A stretch of 12,298 nucleotides of DNA from Geobacter sp. UBA6169 (GTDB lineage Bacteria; Desulfobacterota; Desulfuromonadia; Geobacterales; Pseudopelobacteraceae). A model generated the notes under the pieces. The model did no database searches, was not told the origin of the DNA, and worked only from the letters and a program-made list of their open reading frames with translations. Below, piece after piece: positions 6,403-12,298 of the stretch (position 1 is the stretch's first letter; each line of letters opens with the position of its first letter). Where the stretch lies: NCBI GenBank assembly GCA_002422265.1, contig DIUB01000179.1, positions 6,113 to 18,410 on the forward strand. Direction: 5' to 3'. Both the position numbers and the translations under genes were made by a program.

Positions 6403-7974
6403 TTATTTTTCTTTTTTCTGTAGCAGCCCCAGCCCTGCCAGCAGAGCATCAACAGACTCACTTACCGGCAGTGAGGTGTCAGGACGCAGCAGCAGCGCTT
6501 CATCAGCAGTGGGTAGTTCAAACTGCAGTGCCTGCTGGAGGTACACCTCCCAGGTACCGTCAGAAACCGCATCCCCACGCTGCTGCCGCTCGGCCAGGCG
6601 CTGCCGGATCACTGCCTCGGGACAGTCCGGCCAAAGAATGACTGCCTGAGCATTGCAGGCTCTGGCCAGGTCAATGGCAGCTACACGTCCCTGACGACTG
6701 CGGAAGGTGGCATCAAGAATCACGCTGCGCCCCTGTGACAGCAATGAGGCCCCACGGCGGTACAGCTCCTGGTAGGTCGCGTAACTCCACTGGTCGGTGT
6801 AGATGCCAGGGTTTCGCTCTGTAGGAGCGACCCCTGCCAGACGCTTGCGCTCCATATCTGAAGCAATCAGCTCAAGCCCCAGCTGGAAGGCCAGTTCTGC
6901 CGCAACCGCGCTCTTGCCGCAGCCGGTCAGACCGCAGGTTATGAAGAGGGTCGGCTCAAGCCGTTCCCGCAGGATATAGCCACGGGCCAGGTTAAAAAAG
7001 CGTCGTGCCCGTCTGGCTGCAGCCTCCTTTTCCGAGACGGGCATCAGCGGGTCATCCAGCCGGAAACTCTCCACCTTGCCCCGGATAAAGGCCCGGTTGA
7101 CCAGATAAAGCGGCAGCACCCCGTGCAGACCGGTATCACCGCTCAGGGTCAGGTAGTCGGCAACAAACTGCTCTGCCAGGTCGCGCCTGCCGTGGTTTTC
7201 CAGATCCATCGCCAGAAAGGCCACATCAGCCGCCGTATCACTGTATCGGAATTTTTCACTGAACTCGATGCAGTCAAAGATATGCACCTGACCGTCAAGG
7301 CAGATGTTTTCACTGTGCAGGTCACCATCGCAGTCACGTATGAACCCTTGCTGCACCCGCTGCTCCAGCAGCTCACGCTGTTGTTCAAGGTAGTTCATGA
7401 CCCATACACTGATCAGGCGATGATCAGACGCTGAAATGGTCCTGCCAACATAGGGCAGCATCTGCTGCAGATTTTCATTCCAGTTTTCCCTGATAGCCGC
7501 AATGGCGCCAAAAGGGGCGATGGCGGCACCACGCTCTGCTGTTGCATGAAAGCCAGCCACCTTCTCTGCTATCCGGGTAATATCAGGTGTTGTCACGCCG
7601 CCCTGTTCCAGCAGCCGGGCCATGATCCGATCTGCCGGCATACGCCGCATCTTGACGGCATACTCACGCACCATGCCGTCACCGAAGAAGGTCAGACCTC
7701 CCTGACCGTCATCCCGCAGCGCCACCACATCAAGGTAGATGTCTGGTGACAGACGGCGGTTCAGGCGCAACTCTTCATGGCAGTAGAACTGCCGCTTCTC
7801 AAGGGAGGTAAAATCAAGGAAACCGAAATCAACCGGTTTTTTAACTTTGTAGGCGTACTGGTCGGTCAGAAAGATATGCGAGATATGGGTCTGCAGGTGT
7901 TGCACCGCGCTGGTCGGCTCCGGATAGAGTGCAGGGGTACAGAGGCAGGTGATCTGATGCTGATCCACGGACAT
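6403..7974 (-). CDS. Two-domain kinase: aminoglycoside-phosphotransferase-like domain plus P-loop kinase domain
   Basis: 523-residue cytoplasmic protein of a widespread bifunctional family; the substrate is unknown. Residues about 25-300 form the aminoglycoside/choline-kinase-like fold: a Lys near AYKVKKPVDF (41-50), the catalytic loop CDGDLHSEN (215-223, Asp218, Asn223) and the metal-binding Asp234 in IFDCIEF. Residues about 340-515 form a P-loop kinase related to gluconate/zeta-toxin-like kinases: Walker A GLTGCGKS (348-355), an Asp after a hydrophobic strand in VILDATF (418-424) and a lid-like Arg-rich stretch near 458-466. Both active sites look intact, so each half may be active. Despite the fold name, nothing points to antibiotic resistance. 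The start is uncertain: ATG 7974 lies only about 1 nt after AAAGGGGA, while the in-frame GTG at 7968 has better spacing. An upstream ATG at 8073 overlaps the transporter hairpin and is rejected. Confidence 0.85.
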   Translation of the reverse strand: MSVDQHQITCLCTPALYPEPTSAVQHLQTHISHIFLTDQYAYKVKKPVDFGFLDFTSLEKRQFYCHEELRLNRRLSPDIYLDVVALRDDGQGGLTFFGDGMVREYAVKMRRMPADRIMARLLEQGGVTTPDITRIAEKVAGFHATAERGAAIAPFGAIAAIRENWNENLQQMLPYVGRTISASDHRLISVWVMNYLEQQRELLEQRVQQGFIRDCDGDLHSENICLDGQVHIFDCIEFSEKFRYSDTAADVAFLAMDLENHGRRDLAEQFVADYLTLSGDTGLHGVLPLYLVNRAFIRGKVESFRLDDPLMPVSEKEAAARRARRFFNLARGYILRERLEPTLFITCGLTGCGKSAVAAELAFQLGLELIASDMERKRLAGVAPTERNPGIYTDQWSYATYQELYRRGASLLSQGRSVILDATFRSRQGRVAAIDLARACNAQAVILWPDCPEAVIRQRLAERQQRGDAVSDGTWEVYLQQALQFELPTADEALLLRPDTSLPVSESVDALLAGLGLLQKKEK

Positions 7975-7999
7975 TCCCCTTTCAGATGGTGGTAATGCC

Positions 8000-8028
8000 A
8001 GTGTACACCGTATTGATCGGCGGCACAA
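8000..8028 (-). promoter_or_regulatory. Weak candidate promoter for the two-domain kinase gene
   Basis: On the minus strand TTGTGC (8028-8023), a 17-nt spacer and TACACT (8005-8000). The match is modest (3 of 6 and 4 of 6), but it lies just after the preceding gene's hairpin and just before the coding start, where a promoter is expected. The -10 end overlaps a GTGTACAC palindrome (8001-8008). Confidence 0.3.
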
Positions 8029-8031
8029 ATA

Positions 8032-8060
8032 CAGAGGGCCCCGAAAATCGGGGCCCTCTG
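8032..8060 (-). terminator. 13-bp perfect hairpin after the MFS gene, probable terminator
   Basis: CAGAGGGCCCCGA (8032-8044), a 3-nt loop and TCGGGGCCCTCTG (8048-8060) form a perfect, very GC-rich stem beginning 22 nt after the MFS stop codon. On the minus strand the stem is followed by TATTTGTG, a weak U tract, so termination may be less complete than at 5970-6003. There is no T run on the plus strand. Confidence 0.75.
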
Positions 8061-8082
8061 ACAGCAGTGGCACAACACTGAA

Positions 8083-9480
8083 TCAGGCGCGGCCTTTTTC
8101 TATGGCATCCCAGTTGCGTGGAGCACGCACCTTGGGCTCTTCCAATCCCAGGAACACCTTGAGCCCCAGGGAAAATTCGGCCCAGAACTCCTCCCAGCGA
8201 GAAGGTGCTGCCTCGCCGGCAACGGCTTTTTTCTTGTCTGCCAGGAAGATCGAAAGGGCGGCTCCGCAGGCCAGTAACACGCCGGCTGCAATAAAGGCGT
8301 TGGTGTTGCCGTTGGGCATTGCCTTGATCTTGTCAGCCGCCTGCACCAGCACAAACCCGCCCAACCCCCAGGCCGTAAAGAGAGCGCCGTAGTTGAGACC
8401 GTAGTTTTTCAATCCCCAGTAGTCTTTGACAAAGGAGGGGAACAGTGCCAGGTTCGAACCATAATTGAAGCCCATGAAGGTTGCCAGCACCACCAGCAGC
8501 ATGGCATTGGGGTTGGCAGTGATCGGGATAGCCGCAAACATCAGGGCTGCCTGGAAGGCCAGCATGATGAACAAGGTGGCCCGACGGCCGATCCGGTCGG
8601 ACAAGACCCCGGCAACCACCCGACCGGCAGCATTTCCAACAGCAGCAATGGCAACCGCCACAAAGGCCATCTCACCCATGCTCTGTTTGGCCATACCGGC
8701 CACACTGCCGATCACCATCAGGCCGGCACCGGCACCGATGAAGAAGCAGAGCCACAACACGTAGAACTTGGGAGAACGCAGCACTTCGCTGACCGTTGCG
8801 TTTACTTCTTCCTTCTTCTTCTTTTCTGCATCAAGGGCAGGATAGTAACCGCGCAGCACCTCGCGGGGCACATAGCCTTTGGGTGGGTTCACCAGCAGGA
8901 AGGAAAGACCGCAGACCACCACCAGAAAGCCGATACCGAGGATCAGCATTGAGTTCTGGATGCCGAAGTTGTTCAGCAAAAACTTGGACAGCGGGGCGAT
9001 ATAAACCGGTGCCAGACCAAAACCGGCCACCACAATTCCGGCCACCAGACCGGTCTTGGCGGATGAGAACCACTTGATGGCAGGCGGGGTTGCCGCAGAA
9101 TAGCCGAAACCGAATCCGGCGCCGGCCAGCACGCCAAACCCGAGTACCCAGCCGATAAAGCTGTTCGTGAACCCCAGCAAGACAAAGCCTGCCCCCACCA
9201 GCAGACCACCAATCAGGGCGGTCTTGGCAGGGCCGATCTTGTCCTGTGCCTTGCCAGCCAGGATCATGGCAAAGGCAAAGACCAGGCAGCTGACCGCATA
9301 AGGGGTACCGACCGAAGCCAGCTCCCACTGGAAGGCACCAGGTCCACCGGCTTTGATAGACGTGACAATCGCCTCTTTGAAGATACTCCATGCGTACAGC
9401 ACGCCCAGGGCCAGGTTGATGCCGGTACCGGCAATCACCACCTGCCATCCTCTACTTTTGTGCGGATTCTGGTCAGACAT
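8083..9480 (-). CDS. OFA-family MFS transporter (organic-anion type)
   Basis: 465-residue inner-membrane carrier with about 12 predicted membrane helices. OFA (oxalate:formate antiporter family) members move small carboxylates such as oxalate, formate, lactate or pyruvate; the substrate here is not determined. Seen: N-terminal GTGINLALGVLYAWSIF (18-34), motif A-like GKAQDKIGPAK (76-86), glycine-rich GVLAGAGFGFGYSAATPPAIKWF (116-138, listed by its conserved Gly and Pro positions), a cytoplasmic loop with five consecutive lysine/acidic residues near 219-226, and the second-half motif GVLSDRIGRR (291-300). The tail after about 415 is charged and amphipathic and probably cytoplasmic. ATG 9480 is chosen because AAGGAGG lies 6 nt upstream; the in-frame GTG at 9486 sits against that site. 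A sigma-54 type promoter lies about 55 nt upstream, suggesting induction by an enhancer-binding activator responding to substrate or nutrient state. Confidence 0.9.
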   Translation of the reverse strand: MSDQNPHKSRGWQVVIAGTGINLALGVLYAWSIFKEAIVTSIKAGGPGAFQWELASVGTPYAVSCLVFAFAMILAGKAQDKIGPAKTALIGGLLVGAGFVLLGFTNSFIGWVLGFGVLAGAGFGFGYSAATPPAIKWFSSAKTGLVAGIVVAGFGLAPVYIAPLSKFLLNNFGIQNSMLILGIGFLVVVCGLSFLLVNPPKGYVPREVLRGYYPALDAEKKKKEEVNATVSEVLRSPKFYVLWLCFFIGAGAGLMVIGSVAGMAKQSMGEMAFVAVAIAAVGNAAGRVVAGVLSDRIGRRATLFIMLAFQAALMFAAIPITANPNAMLLVVLATFMGFNYGSNLALFPSFVKDYWGLKNYGLNYGALFTAWGLGGFVLVQAADKIKAMPNGNTNAFIAAGVLLACGAALSIFLADKKKAVAGEAAPSRWEEFWAEFSLGLKVFLGLEEPKVRAPRNWDAIEKGRA

Positions 9481-9534
9481 GAACACCCTCCTTTAGTGGA
9501 TGAAAAGATGCGTCAACAATCACCCCCACAAAAA

Positions 9535-9550
9535 GCAAGCCACATGCCAA
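9535..9550 (-). promoter_or_regulatory. Sigma-54 (-24/-12) promoter for the MFS gene
   Basis: On the minus strand TTGGCATG-TGGC-TTGC matches the sigma-54 consensus TTGGCACG-N4-TTGC at all positions but one (C to T), with the required 12-nt distance between the -24 GG and the -12 GC, and T residues after it. Predicted transcription starts near 9523, about 43 nt before the ATG. Sigma-54 promoters need an AAA+ enhancer-binding activator. Confidence 0.75.
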
Positions 9551-9572
9551 TTCAGGCTTCCGCGCTTATTTT

Positions 9573-9637
9573 ACCGTTACCAACTGAAATCATTGTGGTA
9601 TACAACTCACCGTAACCAACAGTTGATGTGCCATCAA
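9573..9637. promoter_or_regulatory. Direct repeats and dyad upstream of the sigma-54 promoter, candidate activator sites
   Basis: ACCGTTACCAAC (9573-9584) and ACCGTAACCAAC (9609-9620) match at 11 of 12 bases and start 36 bp apart. Next to the second copy is a dyad, TTGATG-TGC-CATCAA (9623-9637). Relative to the predicted sigma-54 start these lie at about -50, -86 and -107, within the range used by enhancer-binding proteins. Which protein binds is not known from the sequence. Confidence 0.45.
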
Positions 9638-9709
9638 AGATGTTGCTCGCATAACTGCAAACAGTGTTTTCATACGTCCAGGCAGCACACGACAGCGTAT
9701 ACATATTAT

Positions 9710-9738
9710 TTGCCTTTGTGCAAAAAACTGGATACACT
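9710..9738 (+). promoter_or_regulatory. Candidate sigma-70 promoter for the PilZ-kinase-regulator operon
   Basis: TTGCCT (9710-9715), a 17-nt spacer and TACACT (9733-9738), four of six at each hexamer, predict a start near 9745. The palindrome ATTGCA-TTTT-TGCAAT at 9749-9764 would then fall at the beginning of the transcript, a position used by repressors. Confidence 0.4.
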
Positions 9739-9748
9739 CTTCAAAGTA

Positions 9749-9764
9749 ATTGCATTTTTGCAAT
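9749..9764. repeat. Perfect 16-bp palindrome ATTGCA-N4-TGCAAT
   Basis: Two 6-bp arms around TTTT, immediately downstream of the predicted PilZ-operon promoter. It is too A/T-rich and short for a terminator stem. It may be an operator half-site pair or a chance element; a looser TGCA-A6-TGCA lies at 6382-6395. Confidence 0.4.
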
Positions 9765-9806
9765 CAGTCTTGCCATGCCAGAGAATGGAAAACGCCATGG
9801 CGGTAT

Positions 9807-10580
9807 ATGAATACCACTACCCCGCTTGCCACATCTTTTCGTGGTTCGGCCTGCACCGGATCACCCGCCGTCATGCAGCCTGAGTCGCCCCCTACCCCTC
9901 TGGTGCTGCTGGTTTGCCGCAGTGCCAGCCGCAGTCAGCTCTACCGGGCGGTGATGGACCGCAAAGGAGTGGCCTGCCTGATGGTCACCTCATTGAAAGA
10001 AGTAAACGCACTGGCTGCAGGAACCGCCTTCAGCGGGCTCTTGCTGGATATGCCGGTCATGGTCAAGGCAACCCCGTCAGAACGCCTGGCCCTTGAAGAT
10101 CTGCAGCGGGCCTTGCCCTGTGCCTACCTGAATATTGCCCCGGCCAGCGACTCTATTAAACTGATGATGGTGAATGACCTGCAGGGGACAGCGGCCACTA
10201 TCGAGGAATTCGCCGAACTCAGCACCCGATTCCCTGCCCGCTGCGTGGCACCCAAAGATCGTATCACCCTGCACCTGCATACGCTGTTACAATCAGCCGC
10301 CGCAACATCCCCTCCCGAACAGACTGTCACCCTTGACCTGTCACCCGGCGGCTGCTTTCTCTTCTCGGTTGATCCGAGTCTGCAGACAGGAACCCAGCTC
10401 TCACTTCAGTTCATTGGCCTGAATGATCCTGCACCGATTAATGCTGCGGTCTGCTGGCGTAATCCCTTTGGCGCCCCCGGCAAACCGGGACCCGGAGTCG
10501 GGGCCAAATTTGTACAGATCAGCCCGGCCCAGCGAGAACAGCTGATGGAACTTCTGCAACAGGCTTCACACGAGCCGTAA
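9807..10580 (+). CDS. PilZ-domain protein with N-terminal receiver-like region (predicted c-di-GMP receptor)
   Basis: 257 residues, soluble. The C-terminal half (about 140-252) is a PilZ domain with both c-di-GMP signatures: RxxxR as RFPAR (141-145) and DxSxxG as DLSPGG (177-182), about 32 residues apart as is usual, then strands with AAVCWR and GVGAKFVQI. It should therefore bind c-di-GMP. Residues about 31-135 show alternating strands and helices like a response-regulator fold: LVLLVC, ACLMV, GLLLDMP with Asp81 near the phospho-acceptor position, and CAYLNI. The usual N-terminal acidic pair is absent, so phosphorylation is doubtful. It is first in an operon, 19 nt before the sensor kinase, which suggests that c-di-GMP status feeds into that pathway. 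The start is unsure: ATG 9807 has only a weak GGCGG before it. ATG 9873, which would trim 22 low-complexity residues, has no ribosome-binding site either, and TTG 9750 is unlikely. Confidence 0.82.
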   Translation: MNTTTPLATSFRGSACTGSPAVMQPESPPTPLVLLVCRSASRSQLYRAVMDRKGVACLMVTSLKEVNALAAGTAFSGLLLDMPVMVKATPSERLALEDLQRALPCAYLNIAPASDSIKLMMVNDLQGTAATIEEFAELSTRFPARCVAPKDRITLHLHTLLQSAAATSPPEQTVTLDLSPGGCFLFSVDPSLQTGTQLSLQFIGLNDPAPINAAVCWRNPFGAPGKPGPGVGAKFVQISPAQREQLMELLQQASHEP

Positions 10581-10599
10581 CCAAGGACACCCGCCTCCC

Positions 10600-12132
10600 A
10601 TGTTCAATGCACTCATACTTAAAATGAAACTGCGCAGCAAACTGCTGCTGCTGGTGCTGCCGCTGGTAATCGTGCCGATCATCGTGGTGGCGCTGATAAC
10701 CGGGTTTATTGCCAACCAGAAGGCCTATCTGGGGATCACCCAGACCAGCAAGGACGACCTGCAGCACATGGCTGAATTTACCATTGACCTGTTGCGTTCC
10801 TACGACAAGCAGTTCCAGGACTACCGGCAGGCCATCAGCGGAGATCTTGAGACCGAGTTCAGCTCAGAAGCGTTCACCGCCCTCAAAGAGAAGATCAAGA
10901 ACAAGCGGGTGGGCAAGACCGGCTACATCTACTGCATTGACAAAAACGGCATCCTGCGGATTCACCCCGAGTCCGAGGGGAAAAACATCATTGATGCCAA
11001 GGACAGCAACGGTAACCCCTTCATCCGCGAGATGCTGGAAAACAAAAGCGGCTGGATACGCTATCCCTGGAAAAACACCACCGACAGCAAGCCCCGCATG
11101 AAAATTGTGCGCTACGAACATTTCAAGGTCTGGGACTGGATCGTGGCGGTAAGTTCCTATGAAGATGAGTTTTACAAAGAAGCCAACTCCATCAAGCATA
11201 ACATTTTTGTCAGCACCCTGATCCTGATCGGCATCGTCGGTTTCATCGCCACACTGCTGGTTTTTTTCGCCTCTACCGTGGCCACTAACCCGATCACCCA
11301 TATGATTGCCACTATCCGCAAGGTGCGTAAAGGGGATATGGATGCCAGGATGGAAGTGGTGGGCAGCGATGAACTGGCTGAAATGGCGGCCGCTTTCAAC
11401 CGGATGACCGACATCATCCAGCGCAACAAACAGATGGAGAACACCCTGGCGCAGCAGGGCAAGATGGCGTCGCTGGGGGTGCTGTCCTCCGGTGTGGCCC
11501 ATGAGATCAACAACCCTCTGGGGGTAATCCTGGGCTATGCTGCCTATCTGGAAGGAAAGTTGCCCCCTGACGACCCCAACTACAAATATATCCATGAGAT
11601 CAAGCGGGAAAGCAAACGCTGCAAAAAGATCGTGCAGGATCTGCTCTCTTACGCCCGTACCCCACGCCCCACCCTGGAGCTGACCGATCTGAATGAGCTA
11701 TTGGGCGAGATCGTCGAGTTTGCCGCCAACCACACCGACATGCGCGGGGTCAAGATCGTCTCAGGCTTTGAAAAAGGGCTGCCCAAGGTGATGCTGGATG
11801 GAGACCAGATGCGTCAGGTGGCCATCAACCTGATCCTGAATGCCGGCGGCGCCATGCCGGAAGGGGGCACGCTGCTGGTCATCACTGAAGTAGGACCGGA
11901 GCAGACCGTAAAGATCTCCTTCAGAGACACCGGCAACGGCATCCCGCCGGAGAGCCTGGAAAAGATCTTTGAACCGTTTTACACCACCAAGGCCCGCGGC
12001 ACCGGCCTGGGACTGGCCATCACCCGCCAGATTGTCGAGATGCACCACGGCGAGATCAAGATAGAGAGCGAGCCGGGTAAAGGCACCACGGTTACCGTTA
12101 CCCTGCCGATCGATTATGAGGAGCTACTCTGA
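10600..12132 (+). CDS. Membrane sensor histidine kinase (sCache-HAMP-HisKA-HATPase)
   Basis: 510-residue inner-membrane sensor that autophosphorylates on His and passes phosphate to a response regulator, surely the overlapping one downstream. Order: helix TM1 about 14-37; periplasmic single-Cache domain about 40-198 with the GKTGYIYCIDKNG signature (105-117); TM2 about 200-226; HAMP about 227-280 (ATNPI start, Pro231); HisKA with phospho-acceptor His301 in VAHEINNPL; N box with Asn414 in NLILNAGGAM; G1 DTGNGIP (443-449); F box FEPFYTT (457-463); G2 GTGLGLAI (467-474). All kinase boxes are intact. The HEINNPL form and the tight link to a regulator resemble NtrB-like/DctB-like kinases that pair with sigma-54 activators. 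sCache domains often bind small organic acids, but the ligand is not known here. ATG 10600 has AAGGA about 12 nt upstream; ATG 10624 is the other option. It is the second gene of the operon after the PilZ gene. Confidence 0.93.
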   Translation: MFNALILKMKLRSKLLLLVLPLVIVPIIVVALITGFIANQKAYLGITQTSKDDLQHMAEFTIDLLRSYDKQFQDYRQAISGDLETEFSSEAFTALKEKIKNKRVGKTGYIYCIDKNGILRIHPESEGKNIIDAKDSNGNPFIREMLENKSGWIRYPWKNTTDSKPRMKIVRYEHFKVWDWIVAVSSYEDEFYKEANSIKHNIFVSTLILIGIVGFIATLLVFFASTVATNPITHMIATIRKVRKGDMDARMEVVGSDELAEMAAAFNRMTDIIQRNKQMENTLAQQGKMASLGVLSSGVAHEINNPLGVILGYAAYLEGKLPPDDPNYKYIHEIKRESKRCKKIVQDLLSYARTPRPTLELTDLNELLGEIVEFAANHTDMRGVKIVSGFEKGLPKVMLDGDQMRQVAINLILNAGGAMPEGGTLLVITEVGPEQTVKISFRDTGNGIPPESLEKIFEPFYTTKARGTGLGLAITRQIVEMHHGEIKIESEPGKGTTVTVTLPIDYEELL

Positions 12133-12298
12133 TGGAAAAACAGCGGATTCTGTTGATAGATAATGAAGAAGGGCTTTGCCGGATGATGGAGCAGGTACTG
12201 CTGGACAACGGCTATCTGGTGCGGGCCTGCACCAATCCGGTCCAGGCCGTGGCCGAATTCGTCCCGAATGCCTGGGATCTGGTGATCACCGACATCAA
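12132..12298 (+). CDS. Response regulator, receiver domain start only (truncated by window end)
   Basis: 55 complete codons of a receiver domain. Seen: ILLIDNEEG (6-14) with the acidic pocket beginning at Asp10 (Asn11 stands where a second Asp is commonest), and LVITDI (50-55) with the phospho-acceptor Asp54. The start overlaps the kinase stop in TGATG (12130-12134), with GAGGAG upstream inside the kinase gene, so the two are translationally coupled cognate partners. The output domain lies outside the window. An NtrC-type sigma-54 activator is plausible from the kinase type and the sigma-54 promoter nearby, but this is not visible. Confidence 0.9.
   Translation, partial: MEKQRILLIDNEEGLCRMMEQVLLDNGYLVRACTNPVQAVAEFVPNAWDLVITDI

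Larger units (their letters stand above)
9481..9806. other. 326-nt divergent control region between the MFS gene and the PilZ operon
   Basis: Distinctly more A/T-rich than the flanking genes. It contains the MFS ribosome-binding site (AAGGAGG near 9487-9493), the sigma-54 promoter, the repeats and dyad, a sigma-70-like promoter towards the PilZ gene, a palindrome at 9749-9764, and two GTATAC sites. Short open frames crossing it on either strand lack ribosome-binding sites or family features and are not called. Confidence 0.6.

Noticed and set aside
6403..7974. Aminoglycoside resistance gene
   Set aside because: The phosphotransferase-like fold is shared by many kinases. The fused P-loop domain and chromosomal setting point to a metabolic or regulatory kinase, not resistance.
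7975..8073. ATG at 8073 as start of the two-domain kinase
   Set aside because: The extra 33 residues run through the 13-bp terminator hairpin after the MFS gene and match no part of the family.
9623..9637. FNR/CRP-type site TTGAT...ATCAA
   Set aside because: The half-sites are 5 nt apart rather than the 4 of a standard FNR box, so I list it only as an unassigned dyad near the sigma-54 promoter.
1276..9806. GEMM-type cyclic dinucleotide riboswitch in the intergenic regions
   Set aside because: I looked because Geobacter uses such riboswitches, but found no conserved core such as the ACGCAAAGCC-type segment in any gap. A covariance-model search would be decisive.
10864..11595. 243-residue minus-strand open frame opposite the sensor kinase
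   Set aside because: It lies wholly within the kinase gene, whose domains are complete, and its composition reflects complementary codons. The 3233-3844 and 3637-4242 plus-strand frames opposite the pyrophosphatase gene fail for the same reason.

Overview
This 12.3 kb window carries nine complete protein-coding genes and two that run off the ends. Gene content and style suggest the Geobacter / Trichlorobacter group of the Desulfobacterota: abundant nucleotide second-messenger proteins, a Cache-HAMP sensor kinase, a sigma-54 type promoter, an OFA-family transporter, Trm112-methyltransferase and YkgJ proteins, and a GC-rich genome with GGCCCCGA-type terminators. This placement is an inference from protein style, not a database result. 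Nothing suggests a phage, transposon, CRISPR array, tRNA or rRNA.

Left part (1-5106). The 5' part of a minus-strand RhlE-type DEAD-box helicase has a promoter about 100 nt upstream and, inside the leader, an intrinsic-terminator-like hairpin. Back to back with it is a plus-strand gene for a Trm112-like zinc ribbon fused to a class I methyltransferase. That gene converges, with only 8 nt between stops, on a minus-strand two-gene operon: an HD-GYP cyclic-dinucleotide phosphodiesterase followed by a CBS-DRTGG family II inorganic pyrophosphatase.

Middle (5107-8082). A YkgJ-type cysteine-cluster gene (+) and a cold shock protein gene (-) converge on a shared bidirectional terminator. Upstream of the cold shock gene is a two-domain kinase (-) with an aminoglycoside-phosphotransferase-like half and a P-loop kinase half. 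A hairpin followed by seven T residues separates the two. A 13-bp perfect hairpin separates the kinase from the next gene.

Right part (8083-12298). An OFA-type MFS transporter (-) has a good -24/-12 (sigma-54) promoter, with direct repeats and a dyad upstream that could be activator sites. Divergent from it is a plus-strand operon: a PilZ protein with an N-terminal receiver-like region, a membrane sensor histidine kinase (sCache, HAMP, HisKA, HATPase) and, overlapping its stop codon, a response regulator cut by the window end.

Two themes stand out. The first is nucleotide signalling: HD-GYP with an adenylate-sensing pyrophosphatase, and a PilZ receptor placed directly before a two-component pair. 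The second is a pair of RNA-remodelling genes, rhlE and csp, each with a terminator-like hairpin and T-tract upstream of its start. This is clear for rhlE and ambiguous for csp. No clearly unprecedented system is visible. The best leads are the rhlE leader, the PilZ-kinase-regulator operon and the sigma-54 control region of the transporter.
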